A stretch of 40,283 nt of DNA from positions 1 to 40,283 of the forward strand of contig JAAYSG010000040.1 in NCBI GenBank assembly GCA_012518435.1. The letters are read 5' to 3'. Under the pieces are notes generated by a model. The model saw only the letters and a list, made by a program, of their open reading frames with translations, had not been told where the DNA came from and made no database searches. Position numbers and translations under genes: made by a program. The DNA comes from Bacillota bacterium (GTDB lineage: Bacteria; Bacillota; DTU030). Shown in pieces: positions 29,936 through 38,291 of this stretch. Numbering within the stretch: the first letter of the stretch is position 1; the number at the start of each line of letters is the position of its first letter.

Positions 29936-30907
29936 GTGAAGGACAAGCTGGGTAGACGGATTGATTACCTGCGGATATCTGTAACTGACCGTTGCAACCT
30001 GCGCTGCCTATACTGTATGCCCGCCGAGGGGGTGGCCTATAAGTCCCATGGGGACATCCTCTCCTATGAGGAAATTGTGCGCTTTGCCCATGCAGGTGCC
30101 CAGTTGGGCATCCGCCGAATTCGCCTCACCGGTGGAGAGCCCCTGGTACGGGCCGGCTTGCTGGAACTGGTGCGGGGGCTGAAGGCAATACCCGGTATAG
30201 GGGAATTATCCCTCACCAGTAACGGTATCCTACTAGCCCCCTTGGCCGGAAGGTTGAAGGCCGCTGGCCTGGATCGGGTTAATATAAGCTTGGACACCTT
30301 AGATAGCCAAAAATATGCCCAAATAAGCAGACGCGATTCACTGCCGGCTGCCTGGGCGGGTATTAGGGCTGCCCTAGAGGTGGGCCTGGAACCGGTGAAA
30401 ATAAATACCGTGGCCTTGAGGGGGATAAATGAGGATGAATTGCCGGCCCTGGCGGCCTTGACCCTAAAACACCCCCTCCATGTGCGTTTTATTGAGGTAA
30501 TGCCCCTGGGGGATGATCTGGACTGGGCCCGCCAACACCTTTTGCCCCTAAATGAGGTCAAGGACCTAATAGGGACAGTGGGGGAGCTGGCCCCGGCCAG
30601 GGTGGCCGGCTCCGGGCCGGCCCATGTGTATCGCTTTGCCGGTGGGTTGGGGACGGTGGGCTTTATTGCTGCCCTCTCCCACAACTTTTGCCACCTTTGC
30701 AATAGGCTGCGCCTGACGGCCGACGGCAAACTAAAACCCTGCTTGGCCTCCGATGTGGAGGTTGATGTCAAGGGGGCACTGCGGGCCGGGGCTGACATGG
30801 GGGAAATCCAGGCCCTATATAGAAAGGCCGTGGCCCTAAAACCATCTCGGCACAAACTACAGCAGTACCGGGAACAGGGGCGCAATATGAACCAAATTGG
30901 GGGTTAG
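29936..30907 (+). CDS. moaA: GTP 3',8-cyclase MoaA
   Basis: 323 residues from GTG 29936 with GGGGGGAG upstream. The radical-SAM motif is CNLRCLYC near residues 21-28. The second [4Fe-4S] site is CHLCNRLRLTADGKLKPC near 253-270. GGEPLVRAGLLELV is the SAM-binding GGE loop, and the protein ends in the functional Gly-Gly tail (NQIGG). It makes 3',8-cyclo-GTP, the first step of molybdopterin synthesis, working with MoaC, encoded next. Confidence 0.95.
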   Translation: MKDKLGRRIDYLRISVTDRCNLRCLYCMPAEGVAYKSHGDILSYEEIVRFAHAGAQLGIRRIRLTGGEPLVRAGLLELVRGLKAIPGIGELSLTSNGILLAPLAGRLKAAGLDRVNISLDTLDSQKYAQISRRDSLPAAWAGIRAALEVGLEPVKINTVALRGINEDELPALAALTLKHPLHVRFIEVMPLGDDLDWARQHLLPLNEVKDLIGTVGELAPARVAGSGPAHVYRFAGGLGTVGFIAALSHNFCHLCNRLRLTADGKLKPCLASDVEVDVKGALRAGADMGEIQALYRKAVALKPSRHKLQQYREQGRNMNQIGG

Positions 30908-30912
30908 CCGCT

Positions 30913-31440
30913 GTGGAGTTTACCCACCTTAATGAAAAGGGAGAGGCATACATGGTGGATGTGGGGATAAAGCCCGTCACAAGGCGGGTGGCCCTGGCCC
31001 GGGGTTCCGTTTGGATGAAGCGGGAAACCCTAGAGTTGATTGCCGCCCACGGAGTTGCCAAGGGGGATGTCTTGGCAACGGCCCGGGTGGCTGGAATAAT
31101 GGCGGCCAAAAAAACACCCCAGCTCATTCCCCTCTGCCATCCCCTCAACTTGGGTTCGGTGGCAGTGGAACTAAAATTAGATATGGCGGGGAGCCGGGTG
31201 GAGGTTGAGGCCCGGGTGAGCCTAAGGGGCCAGACGGGGGCGGAGATGGAAGCCCTTACCGCCGTCGCTGTGGCGGCCCTTACCGTTTATGATATGTGCA
31301 AGGCAGTGGATAAGGATATGGTAATCGGTGACATTTATCTGGCGGAGAAATCCGGGGGAAAGGGTGGAACCTATATCCGCGAAAAAAATAGAGGTGGAGG
31401 CCCCTGTCGGCCCGCGCATGTCTCCCCATTGGAGGAATGA
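30913..31440 (+). CDS. moaC: Cyclic pyranopterin monophosphate synthase MoaC
   Basis: 175 residues from GTG 30913, 5 bases after moaA. Landmarks: FTHLNEKGEAYMVDVGIKPV, IMAAKKTPQLIPLCHPLNLG near residue 65, and TGAEMEALTAVAVAALTVYD then MCKAVDKDMVIGDIYLAEKS, which contain the active-site lysine and histidine positions. The C-terminus extends about 15 residues beyond the usual end (REKNRGGGPCRPAHV). Its stop overlaps the next start (ATGA). Confidence 0.95.
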   Translation: MEFTHLNEKGEAYMVDVGIKPVTRRVALARGSVWMKRETLELIAAHGVAKGDVLATARVAGIMAAKKTPQLIPLCHPLNLGSVAVELKLDMAGSRVEVEARVSLRGQTGAEMEALTAVAVAALTVYDMCKAVDKDMVIGDIYLAEKSGGKGGTYIREKNRGGGPCRPAHVSPLEE

Positions 31441-31979
31441 ATATGCTGGAAAGACACGACCGGACAGATGAGAATGCCGCCATTGCGCAGGATTGGGCCT
31501 ACCGCCTGGCAATTTTAACCGCCAGTGATAAGGGTTCCCGGGGCCAGAGACGGGATGTGAGTGCCCAGGTAATTCGGGATCTTACCTCCCCCTTCTGTCA
31601 GGTAATTTCCTACAGTGTCGTTCCCGATGAAAAGGAAACCATCAGCCGGGAATTAATTCGCTTGGCCGATGAACTGGCGGCGGACTTAATATTAACCACC
31701 GGTGGTACCGGTTTATCGGCCCGGGATGTGACCCCGGAAGCCACCCTGGCTGTGGTGGACCGACTTGTGCCGGGCTTTACCGAGCACATGCGGGCCAAGG
31801 GCCTGGAAAAGACCCCCCATGCCCTGCTGTCCCGGGCTGTGGCCGGGGTGCGGGGGCAAACCCTTATCATCAATCTTCCCGGGAGTCCCCGGGGTGTGGA
31901 AGAAAACCTAAGCGTGATTTTGCCGGCCCTTCCCCATGGGCTGGAAATATTGACGGGCCGCTGTGGTGAATGCGGTTAG
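31437..31979 (+). CDS. mog: Molybdopterin adenylyltransferase (MogA/MoaB family)
   Basis: 180 residues. AILTASDKGSRGQRRDVSAQ near residue 27, ADLILTTGGTGLSARDVTPE near 80 and RGQTLIINLPGSPRGVEENL near 138 are the MPT-binding motifs of MogA/MoaB. It adenylylates molybdopterin so that MoeA can insert the metal. It has a 20-residue N-terminal extension and a CGECG tail. Last gene of the cofactor-synthesis operon; a candidate riboswitch and the tungstate transporter follow. Confidence 0.93.
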   Translation: MNMLERHDRTDENAAIAQDWAYRLAILTASDKGSRGQRRDVSAQVIRDLTSPFCQVISYSVVPDEKETISRELIRLADELAADLILTTGGTGLSARDVTPEATLAVVDRLVPGFTEHMRAKGLEKTPHALLSRAVAGVRGQTLIINLPGSPRGVEENLSVILPALPHGLEILTGRCGECG

Positions 31980-32085
31980 GCACGGAGAAAAATTAAATAG
32001 CTGACTGCCAAAAGGTGCGGCTAAAGGGAGGTCCTTCCCATCTGTCGCACATGGATCTTCGACCCTGTCCACCTAAAGTACTGCC

Positions 32086-32157
32086 AAGGGGCCAGGGCGA
32101 TAGGGTTAAGCTGGAAACGGCTTAGCCTCCCATTGTGGAAAGAAGATGCGGCCCCAG
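32086..32157 (+). ncRNA. Candidate molybdenum/tungsten cofactor riboswitch
   Basis: GGGGCC (32088-32093) pairs with GGCCCC (32150-32155) as an outer stem. Inside, TAAGCTG (32107-32113) and CGGCTTA (32118-32124) form a 7-bp stem capped by a GAAA tetraloop, followed at once by GCCTCCCATTGTGG. A GNRA-capped stem followed by GCCTCCCAT resembles the conserved core of the Moco RNA motif as I remember it. It lies between moaB and tupA, an expected place for a Moco/Tuco sensor. Sequence before 32086 may be part of it. Confidence 0.5.
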
Positions 32158-32237
32158 CTTTTTAACCCCAAGCTGTCGGTCTCATAAAAGGAGGTGCTAG
32201 GCAGGCGGGGTAATTTTTTTAAAAGGAGAGTTTTAAC

Positions 32238-33092
32238 TTGAAAAGAAAAAAACTGTTTTCTTTGTTCCTGCTAGTATTGTTGACCATTACTTTGACAGCT
32301 TGTGGAGGGGAACCGGCGGCCGAAGATGGGGATACAGCAGAACCGGAAATCAAGGACCTGATTTTATCCACCACCACCAGTACCCAGGATAGCGGCCTCT
32401 TGGATGAATTGATTCCCATTTTTGAGGAAGAAACGGGTTATTTGGTAAAGACAATTGCCGTGGGGACGGGCAAGGCCCTGGAAATGGCCAGCCTGGGTGA
32501 GGCAGACGTCCTCCTGGTCCATGCCCCCGATGCGGAAAAGGAAGTTGAGGCCGCCGGTGATGTTATTAACCGCCAACTGGTAATGCACAACGATTTTGTC
32601 CTTGTGGGCCCGGCGGAGGACCCCCAGGGCCTAAGGGGACTAACAACTGCCCAAGAGGCCTTCACCGCCCTTTTTGAAAATGAAACAGGCTTTGTCACCC
32701 GGGGCGATGACTCCGGCACAGACAAGATGGAGAAGGGTATTTGGGCCGATTTGGGCTTGGAACCAGAAGGCGCCTGGTATATTGATGCCGGCAGTGGTAT
32801 GGCCGATACCCTAAAGATTGCTTCCGAAAAGGGTGCTTACACCCTTACCGACCGGGGAACATACCTGGCCCTTAAGGATACCCTGGATCTGGACATCCTC
32901 TTTGAAGGGGATGAAATTCTCCTCAATATCTACCATGTCATGCAGGTCAACCCGGAAAAATTCGCAAACATTAATGCTGAAGGTGGCCAAGCCTTTGTGA
33001 AATTCATGGTGGCCAAGGAAACACAAGATATCATCGGTGAATTTGGTGTGGACAGGTTTGGTTCCCCCCTCTTTTTCCCCGATGCCAAGTAA
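32238..33092 (+). CDS. tupA: Tungstate-binding lipoprotein TupA
   Basis: 284 residues from TTG 32238 (AAAAGGAGAG 7 bases before). Lipobox LTAC near residue 21. The mature part opens with LILSTTTSTQDSGLLDELIP, the TTTSTxDSGLL signature of TupA/WtpA-like oxyanion-binding proteins, and has VGTGKALEMASLGEADVLLV, VTRGDDSGTDKMEKGIW and YTLTDRGTYLALKD. TupA binds tungstate with very high selectivity over molybdate in studied homologues. Position after the cofactor operon and presence of AOR support tungstate uptake. Confidence 0.92.
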   Translation: MKRKKLFSLFLLVLLTITLTACGGEPAAEDGDTAEPEIKDLILSTTTSTQDSGLLDELIPIFEEETGYLVKTIAVGTGKALEMASLGEADVLLVHAPDAEKEVEAAGDVINRQLVMHNDFVLVGPAEDPQGLRGLTTAQEAFTALFENETGFVTRGDDSGTDKMEKGIWADLGLEPEGAWYIDAGSGMADTLKIASEKGAYTLTDRGTYLALKDTLDLDILFEGDEILLNIYHVMQVNPEKFANINAEGGQAFVKFMVAKETQDIIGEFGVDRFGSPLFFPDAK

Positions 33093-33135
33093 AGGATGTT
33101 GCTGGCTATGAGCCCATAAAATGGCAACTGGAGCC

Positions 33136-33167
33136 AAGGGACAGGACGGTTAAGGGCCCTGTCCCTT
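33136..33167 (+). repeat. 10-bp perfect hairpin between tupA and tupB
   Basis: AAGGGACAGG (33136-33145) pairs with CCTGTCCCTT (33158-33167) around 12 bases. No T-run follows, so it is more likely an mRNA-processing or stability element that raises tupA over tupBC than a terminator. Confidence 0.6.
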
Positions 33168-33211
33168 AACCCATCTGGCCCTTGGAAAATAATAGTTAGG
33201 TGGTTGGTTAT

Positions 33212-33910
33212 ATGGATTTTATTGTCAAGGGTTTTTTCCAGGCCTTGCAATTATTGCTCCGGGGCGACAAGGAGGTATATTCCATAGCTTTTCTAACCCT
33301 CAAGGTATCGGGCCTGGCTACTCTAATAAGCCTCCTTTTGGGTGTTCCCCTGGGTTTATACTTGGCTGTCTCTCGCTTCCGGGGCCGGGAATTTTTCCTG
33401 GGCGGAGTGAATGCCGGCATGGGCTTACCCCCCACGGTGGTGGGCTTGTGGGTGGCCTTGTTTTTCTGGCGCCGGGGTCCCTTGGGTTTTCTTGGCCTCA
33501 TGTATACACCCACGGCAATGGTTATTGCCCAAACCGTTATTGCCACCCCCTTGGTGGCCGGGCTCACCCTAAGTGCGGTGCAACAATTGTCCCCCAAGCT
33601 GCGCCTGCAAATTTTGGCCCTGGGGGCCTCCCCCCTACAATTTTGGTGGCTTATTATTAAGGAGGTCCGCCTGGGCATATTGGCAGCGGTCATGGCGGGT
33701 TTCGGCCGGGTAATTGCCGAGGTGGGGGCCTCCATGGCGGTGGGGGGGAATGTGCGCTGGTATAGCCGGGTTCTCACCACCTCCATTGTCTTGGAAGTTA
33801 ACAGGGGAAATTTTTCCTTGGCCCTGGCCCTGAGCTTCGTTCTCCTCTTCATTACCTACAGTGTTACCTACCTTCTGACAGTGCTCCAGCAAAGGAGGAG
33901 GCAGACATGA
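33212..33910 (+). CDS. tupB: Tungstate ABC transporter permease TupB
   Basis: 232 residues from ATG 33212 (AGGTGG 8 bases before; a GTG at 33200 is less likely). About five or six helices; VSGLATLISLLLGVPLGLYL, GMGLPPTVVGLWVALFFWRR, and the coupling loop SPKLRLQILALGASPLQFWW, then VIAEVGASMAVGGNVRWYSR are characteristic of TupB/WtpB. It ends with a 4-base overlap with tupC. Confidence 0.92.
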   Translation: MDFIVKGFFQALQLLLRGDKEVYSIAFLTLKVSGLATLISLLLGVPLGLYLAVSRFRGREFFLGGVNAGMGLPPTVVGLWVALFFWRRGPLGFLGLMYTPTAMVIAQTVIATPLVAGLTLSAVQQLSPKLRLQILALGASPLQFWWLIIKEVRLGILAAVMAGFGRVIAEVGASMAVGGNVRWYSRVLTTSIVLEVNRGNFSLALALSFVLLFITYSVTYLLTVLQQRRRQT

Positions 33911-34623
33911 CCCCAGTATTGCAGGTGAAGAATATTCTTGTAAGGCGGGGCCGACGCTTTCGTCTCAGGGTGGATGAATTTGCCGTGGAGCCGGGGGAAG
34001 TAGTGGCCCTCATTGGTCCCAATGGTGCCGGCAAAAGCACCCTCCTGACAATTTTGGCCTGTCTTTCCCAAGCCCATGAGGGGGAGGTGTTTTTCCAAGG
34101 AGAAAGGGTGGACAGAAGAAATGCCCTGACAGTACGCCGCCAGTTATCGGTGGTTTTTCAAGAACCCCTTCTTTTGGATAGCTCGGTGTTGGCGAATGCC
34201 GCCCTGGGCTTGCGACTGCGGGGGCAAAGGGCAGGGGCGGAGGATAGGGCCCGTGCCTGGTTGGAGCGTTTTGGCGTGGGGCACCTCTTTGCTCAAAATG
34301 CCCTTACCCTCTCTGGAGGTGAGGCCCAGCGGGTAAGCCTGGCCCGGGCCTTTGCCTTAAACCCCCAGGTTCTCCTCCTGGATGAGCCCTTTGCCTCCAT
34401 CGATGTCATTTCTCGCACACCCCTCATCAAGGAATTTAAGGCTGTCCTTACCAGCACTAAAACCACGGCGGTATTGGTAACCCACGATTTCCAGGAAGTT
34501 TTAGCCCTGGCCAGCCGGGTTGTGGTTTTGGATCAGGGAAGGATTCGAACTGAGGGGACCCCCACGGAAATTGCCGCCCATCAAATCTGGGGCAAGCTGG
34601 CCGGCGCCCAAATCCCCGGCTAA
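33907..34623 (+). CDS. tupC: Tungstate ABC transporter ATP-binding protein TupC
   Basis: 238 residues. Walker A GPNGAGKST near residue 37, signature LSGGEAQRVSLARAFALNPQ near 137, Walker B VLLLDEPFASIDV near 157, switch histidine VLVTHDFQE near 193. It powers tungstate import with TupB and TupA. Start overlaps tupB stop (ATGA). Confidence 0.93.
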   Translation: MTPVLQVKNILVRRGRRFRLRVDEFAVEPGEVVALIGPNGAGKSTLLTILACLSQAHEGEVFFQGERVDRRNALTVRRQLSVVFQEPLLLDSSVLANAALGLRLRGQRAGAEDRARAWLERFGVGHLFAQNALTLSGGEAQRVSLARAFALNPQVLLLDEPFASIDVISRTPLIKEFKAVLTSTKTTAVLVTHDFQEVLALASRVVVLDQGRIRTEGTPTEIAAHQIWGKLAGAQIPG

Positions 34624-34766
34624 CAGACAGCCATCCTTCCCCCCCTCCCATTTATTGTAGAACTTTGCCTGGTGGAGAAGGAAATCCTTGGGAATGTGTC
34701 GAAATAATAATACATTTACTCCTTTCTAGACTGTCACCACCTATTGCCATAAAGGATGTGTGGGGG

Positions 34767-35897
34767 ATGTGCAGCGGGGTAGGTCTTAGCCGGGATAAGG
34801 ATGGAAAACGGGCGGGAATGGCGGCGGCGAAAGAAGCAATGGCAAAATCGGGCCCACCAACTATCAGTTTCCTCTTTACAGCCGGCAACTACGATCCGGC
34901 GGAGGTTCTAACTGGGGTGCAAAGTATAATTGGCCCAAGCAAATTGGTGGGAGCTTCCACCTACGGCATCATTACCCGTGGGGGGGTATGTACCGCGGGG
35001 GTGGGGGTATGTTGCTTAGGCGGCCCTAATATTCGGGCGACAACCTACCTTGAAAAGAGCCTTTCCACTGTGGGCAGTGCCTATGCGGGCAACTTCAATA
35101 TTGTGACCTTGTCCCACCAAGGCAAGGCCAAAACGGTTTTTGTCTTCCCCGATGGTTTTGGCAACAATATTTCGGCCCTATTGCGACAGCTACACGATTC
35201 CATGGGTCCGGGTTATTCCTACGCCGGCGGCGGAACCGGTGACAATTTAGACAAACGCTGTACATATCAGCTCACGGACGAAGGCGTAACAACAGGGGGT
35301 TTTTCACTGGCAACGGTATATGGGGTTGATTTTGAATTTGGCCTGGGCCATGGTTGGCAGCCCACGGGTGAACCCATGTTGGTGACAAGGGCGGAAGGTA
35401 AAAGGGTTTATGAACTGGATGGGGTGACGGCCTTTTCCCGCTATGCCTCATCCCTGGCCATTGCAGATTCCAATGATTTTTCCCATGTTAGTATGAAATA
35501 CCCCCTAGGGATTTTATGCCGGGGCGGTGAGTTTTTACTCCGCGATCCCCTACAGGTTGGGGATGATGGCAGCATAGTATTTGTCACGGAAATTCCACCC
35601 AATACCGTGGTCACCATAATGACCCCTCCCCCTGGAGGCGATGTTTCCCAAGTGAAAAGTGAGATCCTTTATAATACTTATGCCAGTGCACCAAAGGCTA
35701 AAATTATGTTTGTCTTTGATTGTGTTTCTCGCTATTTTCTTTTGGGGGAGGCCTTTGAACGGAATCTCACCCAAGCCTTGGCGGGTATAGAACCAACCCT
35801 GCCTGTCTTTGGCTGCCTAAGCTTTGGTGAAATTAGCAGTATATCCGGGGCTCCACTCTTTTATAACAAGTGTATAACCGCGGTGGTAGGAGGGTGA
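34767..35897 (+). CDS. FIST domain sensory protein
   Basis: 376 residues from ATG 34767 (AAAGGA 10 bases before). The FIST N-terminal part shows VGLSRDKDGKRAGMAAAKEA, FLFTAGNYDPAEVLTGVQSI, LVGASTYGIITRGGV and VFVFPDGFGNNISALLRQLH, then SYAGGGTGDNLDKRCTYQ. The FIST_C part has GHGWQPTGEPMLVTRAEGKR and VYELDGVTAFSRY, ending VFGCLSFGEISSISGAPLFY. FIST domains are cytoplasmic ligand sensors, thought to bind small molecules such as amino acids. It ends 4 bases before the cyclic-di-GMP protein, so they are an operon and likely a signalling pair. Confidence 0.88.
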   Translation: MCSGVGLSRDKDGKRAGMAAAKEAMAKSGPPTISFLFTAGNYDPAEVLTGVQSIIGPSKLVGASTYGIITRGGVCTAGVGVCCLGGPNIRATTYLEKSLSTVGSAYAGNFNIVTLSHQGKAKTVFVFPDGFGNNISALLRQLHDSMGPGYSYAGGGTGDNLDKRCTYQLTDEGVTTGGFSLATVYGVDFEFGLGHGWQPTGEPMLVTRAEGKRVYELDGVTAFSRYASSLAIADSNDFSHVSMKYPLGILCRGGEFLLRDPLQVGDDGSIVFVTEIPPNTVVTIMTPPPGGDVSQVKSEILYNTYASAPKAKIMFVFDCVSRYFLLGEAFERNLTQALAGIEPTLPVFGCLSFGEISSISGAPLFYNKCITAVVGG

Positions 35898-35901
35898 ACC
35901 T

Positions 35902-38046
35902 ATGAGCCAAGCATTACTGGAGCTTCTGGCCTTGTATGATGTGACTTCCTTATCAACTCCCAAAACCTTCGAGGATTTATTTGCCCAACTGGTGGAAAAG
36001 ACGACCCGCCTGTTTGGAGCTGTGGGTGCCGCCCTGGTGTTACCCGCGGAAAATGGGCAACAGACGGTCTTTACCTGGGGCTGGAAAAATACAAAGGGCC
36101 TGTTTAGATATCCTAAAGGTGCAGGAGAACACTGTCTCGTGCACCATTTTACTCCTAAAGAAGCGGGTTCCCTTTACATTAAATGCAAACAGGCCCTGTT
36201 ACCCGAAGAAAGGCGGCTGGCCCTTATTCTGGCCCAGACCGTTGAAAGGCTCATCCACCAAAGGAAGGTAGAGGAAGATCTGAAGAAGGCGGAGGAAGAA
36301 AAGAACCTGATCTTGGACAGTCTGGCTGAACAGTTATTTTTCATCGATGGCAAACAGCGCATAAAGTGGGCCAATCTTAGCACGGCCTCCGCCGTTGGTT
36401 TACCCCTCGGCGAACTGGTGGGCAGGCGCTGCTACCGGGTCTTGAAGGGCCACTGTGGCTCCTGCCGGGAATGTTTGGCCATCGCTGTCTTTAAAAGTGG
36501 GAAGGCCCAACAGGGGGTAGTTATATCTTCCCAGGGAAGAATTCTAGACATTCGTTCCTATCCCATGAGGCGTGCCGATGGGGCCTTTCGGGGGGTTTTA
36601 AACACCATCACCGATATTACCCAACGGGTGAAGGCCGAGGAATCCCTTCGTCTTTCCGAGGCCAAATATCGGGAAATTGTTGCCATGCTCCAGGAGGGTT
36701 TTTACGAGGCGGATTTGTCGGGGACTATTATTTTGTCCAATGATGCCGCGGAAAGGCTACTTGGTTATGAGCCCGGCCAGCTTGTGGGAAAAAATTTCCG
36801 CCATATTGTCAAAAACCCCTACACAGCATTGCGCATCTTCAATGATGTTTATGTAACTGGCCGGGCCCGGCAGGGAGTCATCTTGGAGGTCAAGCACAGT
36901 GAGGGAAAACCACGCTTTGTGGAAATATCTGTAACCCCAATTAAGGATAGCACTGGGGAGATAACAAGCTTTTGTGGTGTTGCCCGAGATGTTACCGAGC
37001 GCAAAAGACATGTGGAAAAGTTGGAACACTACAGTTGGCACGATGCCCTGACGGGTCTTTACAACCGGGCCTGGTTTGAACAACAGCTCAAGGAAATAGA
37101 TAGTGCTTGCTACCCGGTTACCCTCCTCATGGCTGATCTGGATGGCCTGCGGCTTATTAACGATATTATGGGCCATGCCCATGGCGATGAATTGCTCAAG
37201 GCCTGTGCCCGTGTTTTCAAAACATCGGTTCGGGCCACTGATCGGGTGGCCCGTATTGGTGGAGATGAGTTTGCGGCCATCTTACCCAAATGCGATGAGG
37301 ATGTTGCAGAAATTGTACTAAAAAGAATCCGCAGGACCCTTTCGGAACACAATAGCAGTAACCCCCAGTTTCTTCTCAGCCTTTCCATAGGTGCCGCCAC
37401 TAGCCATGGAGATTCTTCCCTCCGGCAGACCTTTAAGAAGGCGGATAATCGCATGCTGGGAGATAAATTGCTGCGTAGCCTCAAGCAAAAGAATCAATTA
37501 ATTGAAGGCCTGGCGGCAACCTTGGCTGAGCGGGATTACACCACTAGGCTCCATGTCGAGCGCTTGGCAGAGCTTTGCCCCAGGCTGGGGCGGCGTCTGG
37601 GTTTATCTAAGGAGGAGCAGGAGGATTTGGCCCTCCTGGCCCGGGTTCATGATCTGGGGAAGGTGGGTGTTCCCCCTGACATATTGTTTAAGCAAGGCTC
37701 CCTCACACCGGAGGAGAGGGCCATTATGGAACAACATCCGGAAAAGGGCTATCGCATTGCCAGTTCCTCGCCGAATTTGGTGCATGTCGCCCGCCTTGTC
37801 CTCTGCCATCACGAACGTTGGGATGGCGGGGGTTACCCCCTGGGCCTGCGGGGCAAGGAAATCCCCTTAGAATGTCGTATCTTGGCCCTGGCCGATGCCT
37901 ATGATGCCATGACTTCCGATCGACCCTACCGCAGGGCCATGTCCCAAAGGGAGGCCCTAAGGGTGATAAGGGAATGTGCCGGCAGCCAGTTTGACCCCCA
38001 GCTAGCGGAGGAATTTATCAAGATGATGGAGGAAAATGAGGAGTGA
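35902..38046 (+). CDS. GAF-PAS-PAS-GGDEF-HD-GYP cyclic-di-GMP signalling protein
   Basis: 714 residues, soluble. Residues 1-115 look like a GAF-like sensor, 120-135 a short coiled coil (EEDLKKAEEEKNLILDSL), about 135-250 a PAS with a cysteine cluster (CYRVLKGHCGSCRECLAIAV), 255-370 a second PAS (YREIVAMLQEGFYEADLSGT). The GGDEF site is intact (RIGGDEFAAILP near 452), so it could make c-di-GMP. The HD-GYP domain near 540-714 is also complete: HDLGKVGVPPDI, HPEKGYRI, CHHERWDGGGYPLGLRG, DAYDAMTSDRPYRRAM, so it could degrade c-di-GMP. The FIST protein upstream probably supplies its signal. Confidence 0.93.
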   Translation: MSQALLELLALYDVTSLSTPKTFEDLFAQLVEKTTRLFGAVGAALVLPAENGQQTVFTWGWKNTKGLFRYPKGAGEHCLVHHFTPKEAGSLYIKCKQALLPEERRLALILAQTVERLIHQRKVEEDLKKAEEEKNLILDSLAEQLFFIDGKQRIKWANLSTASAVGLPLGELVGRRCYRVLKGHCGSCRECLAIAVFKSGKAQQGVVISSQGRILDIRSYPMRRADGAFRGVLNTITDITQRVKAEESLRLSEAKYREIVAMLQEGFYEADLSGTIILSNDAAERLLGYEPGQLVGKNFRHIVKNPYTALRIFNDVYVTGRARQGVILEVKHSEGKPRFVEISVTPIKDSTGEITSFCGVARDVTERKRHVEKLEHYSWHDALTGLYNRAWFEQQLKEIDSACYPVTLLMADLDGLRLINDIMGHAHGDELLKACARVFKTSVRATDRVARIGGDEFAAILPKCDEDVAEIVLKRIRRTLSEHNSSNPQFLLSLSIGAATSHGDSSLRQTFKKADNRMLGDKLLRSLKQKNQLIEGLAATLAERDYTTRLHVERLAELCPRLGRRLGLSKEEQEDLALLARVHDLGKVGVPPDILFKQGSLTPEERAIMEQHPEKGYRIASSSPNLVHVARLVLCHHERWDGGGYPLGLRGKEIPLECRILALADAYDAMTSDRPYRRAMSQREALRVIRECAGSQFDPQLAEEFIKMMEENEE

Positions 38047-38291
38047 TGCTGCCGGAAGGCGGTGAAGGGAGAGGTAGGCCCCGAGTTTTCCCAACCCCTT
38101 GTTGAAATAGAGCTCTACCAAATATACTTGCCCTAAATCAGCTGGTGGAAGGAATTGCCAGCCGGGTCATCGGCCCTGGGCCGGGCATAATTTTACCTTC
38201 CCCCTTTGTATAAGCCAATAATATAAGGACAAACTAACAGGGAATAAAATGTCCCATATTATGTGGCCAAACAGCAGAAGGGGGAGACAAG

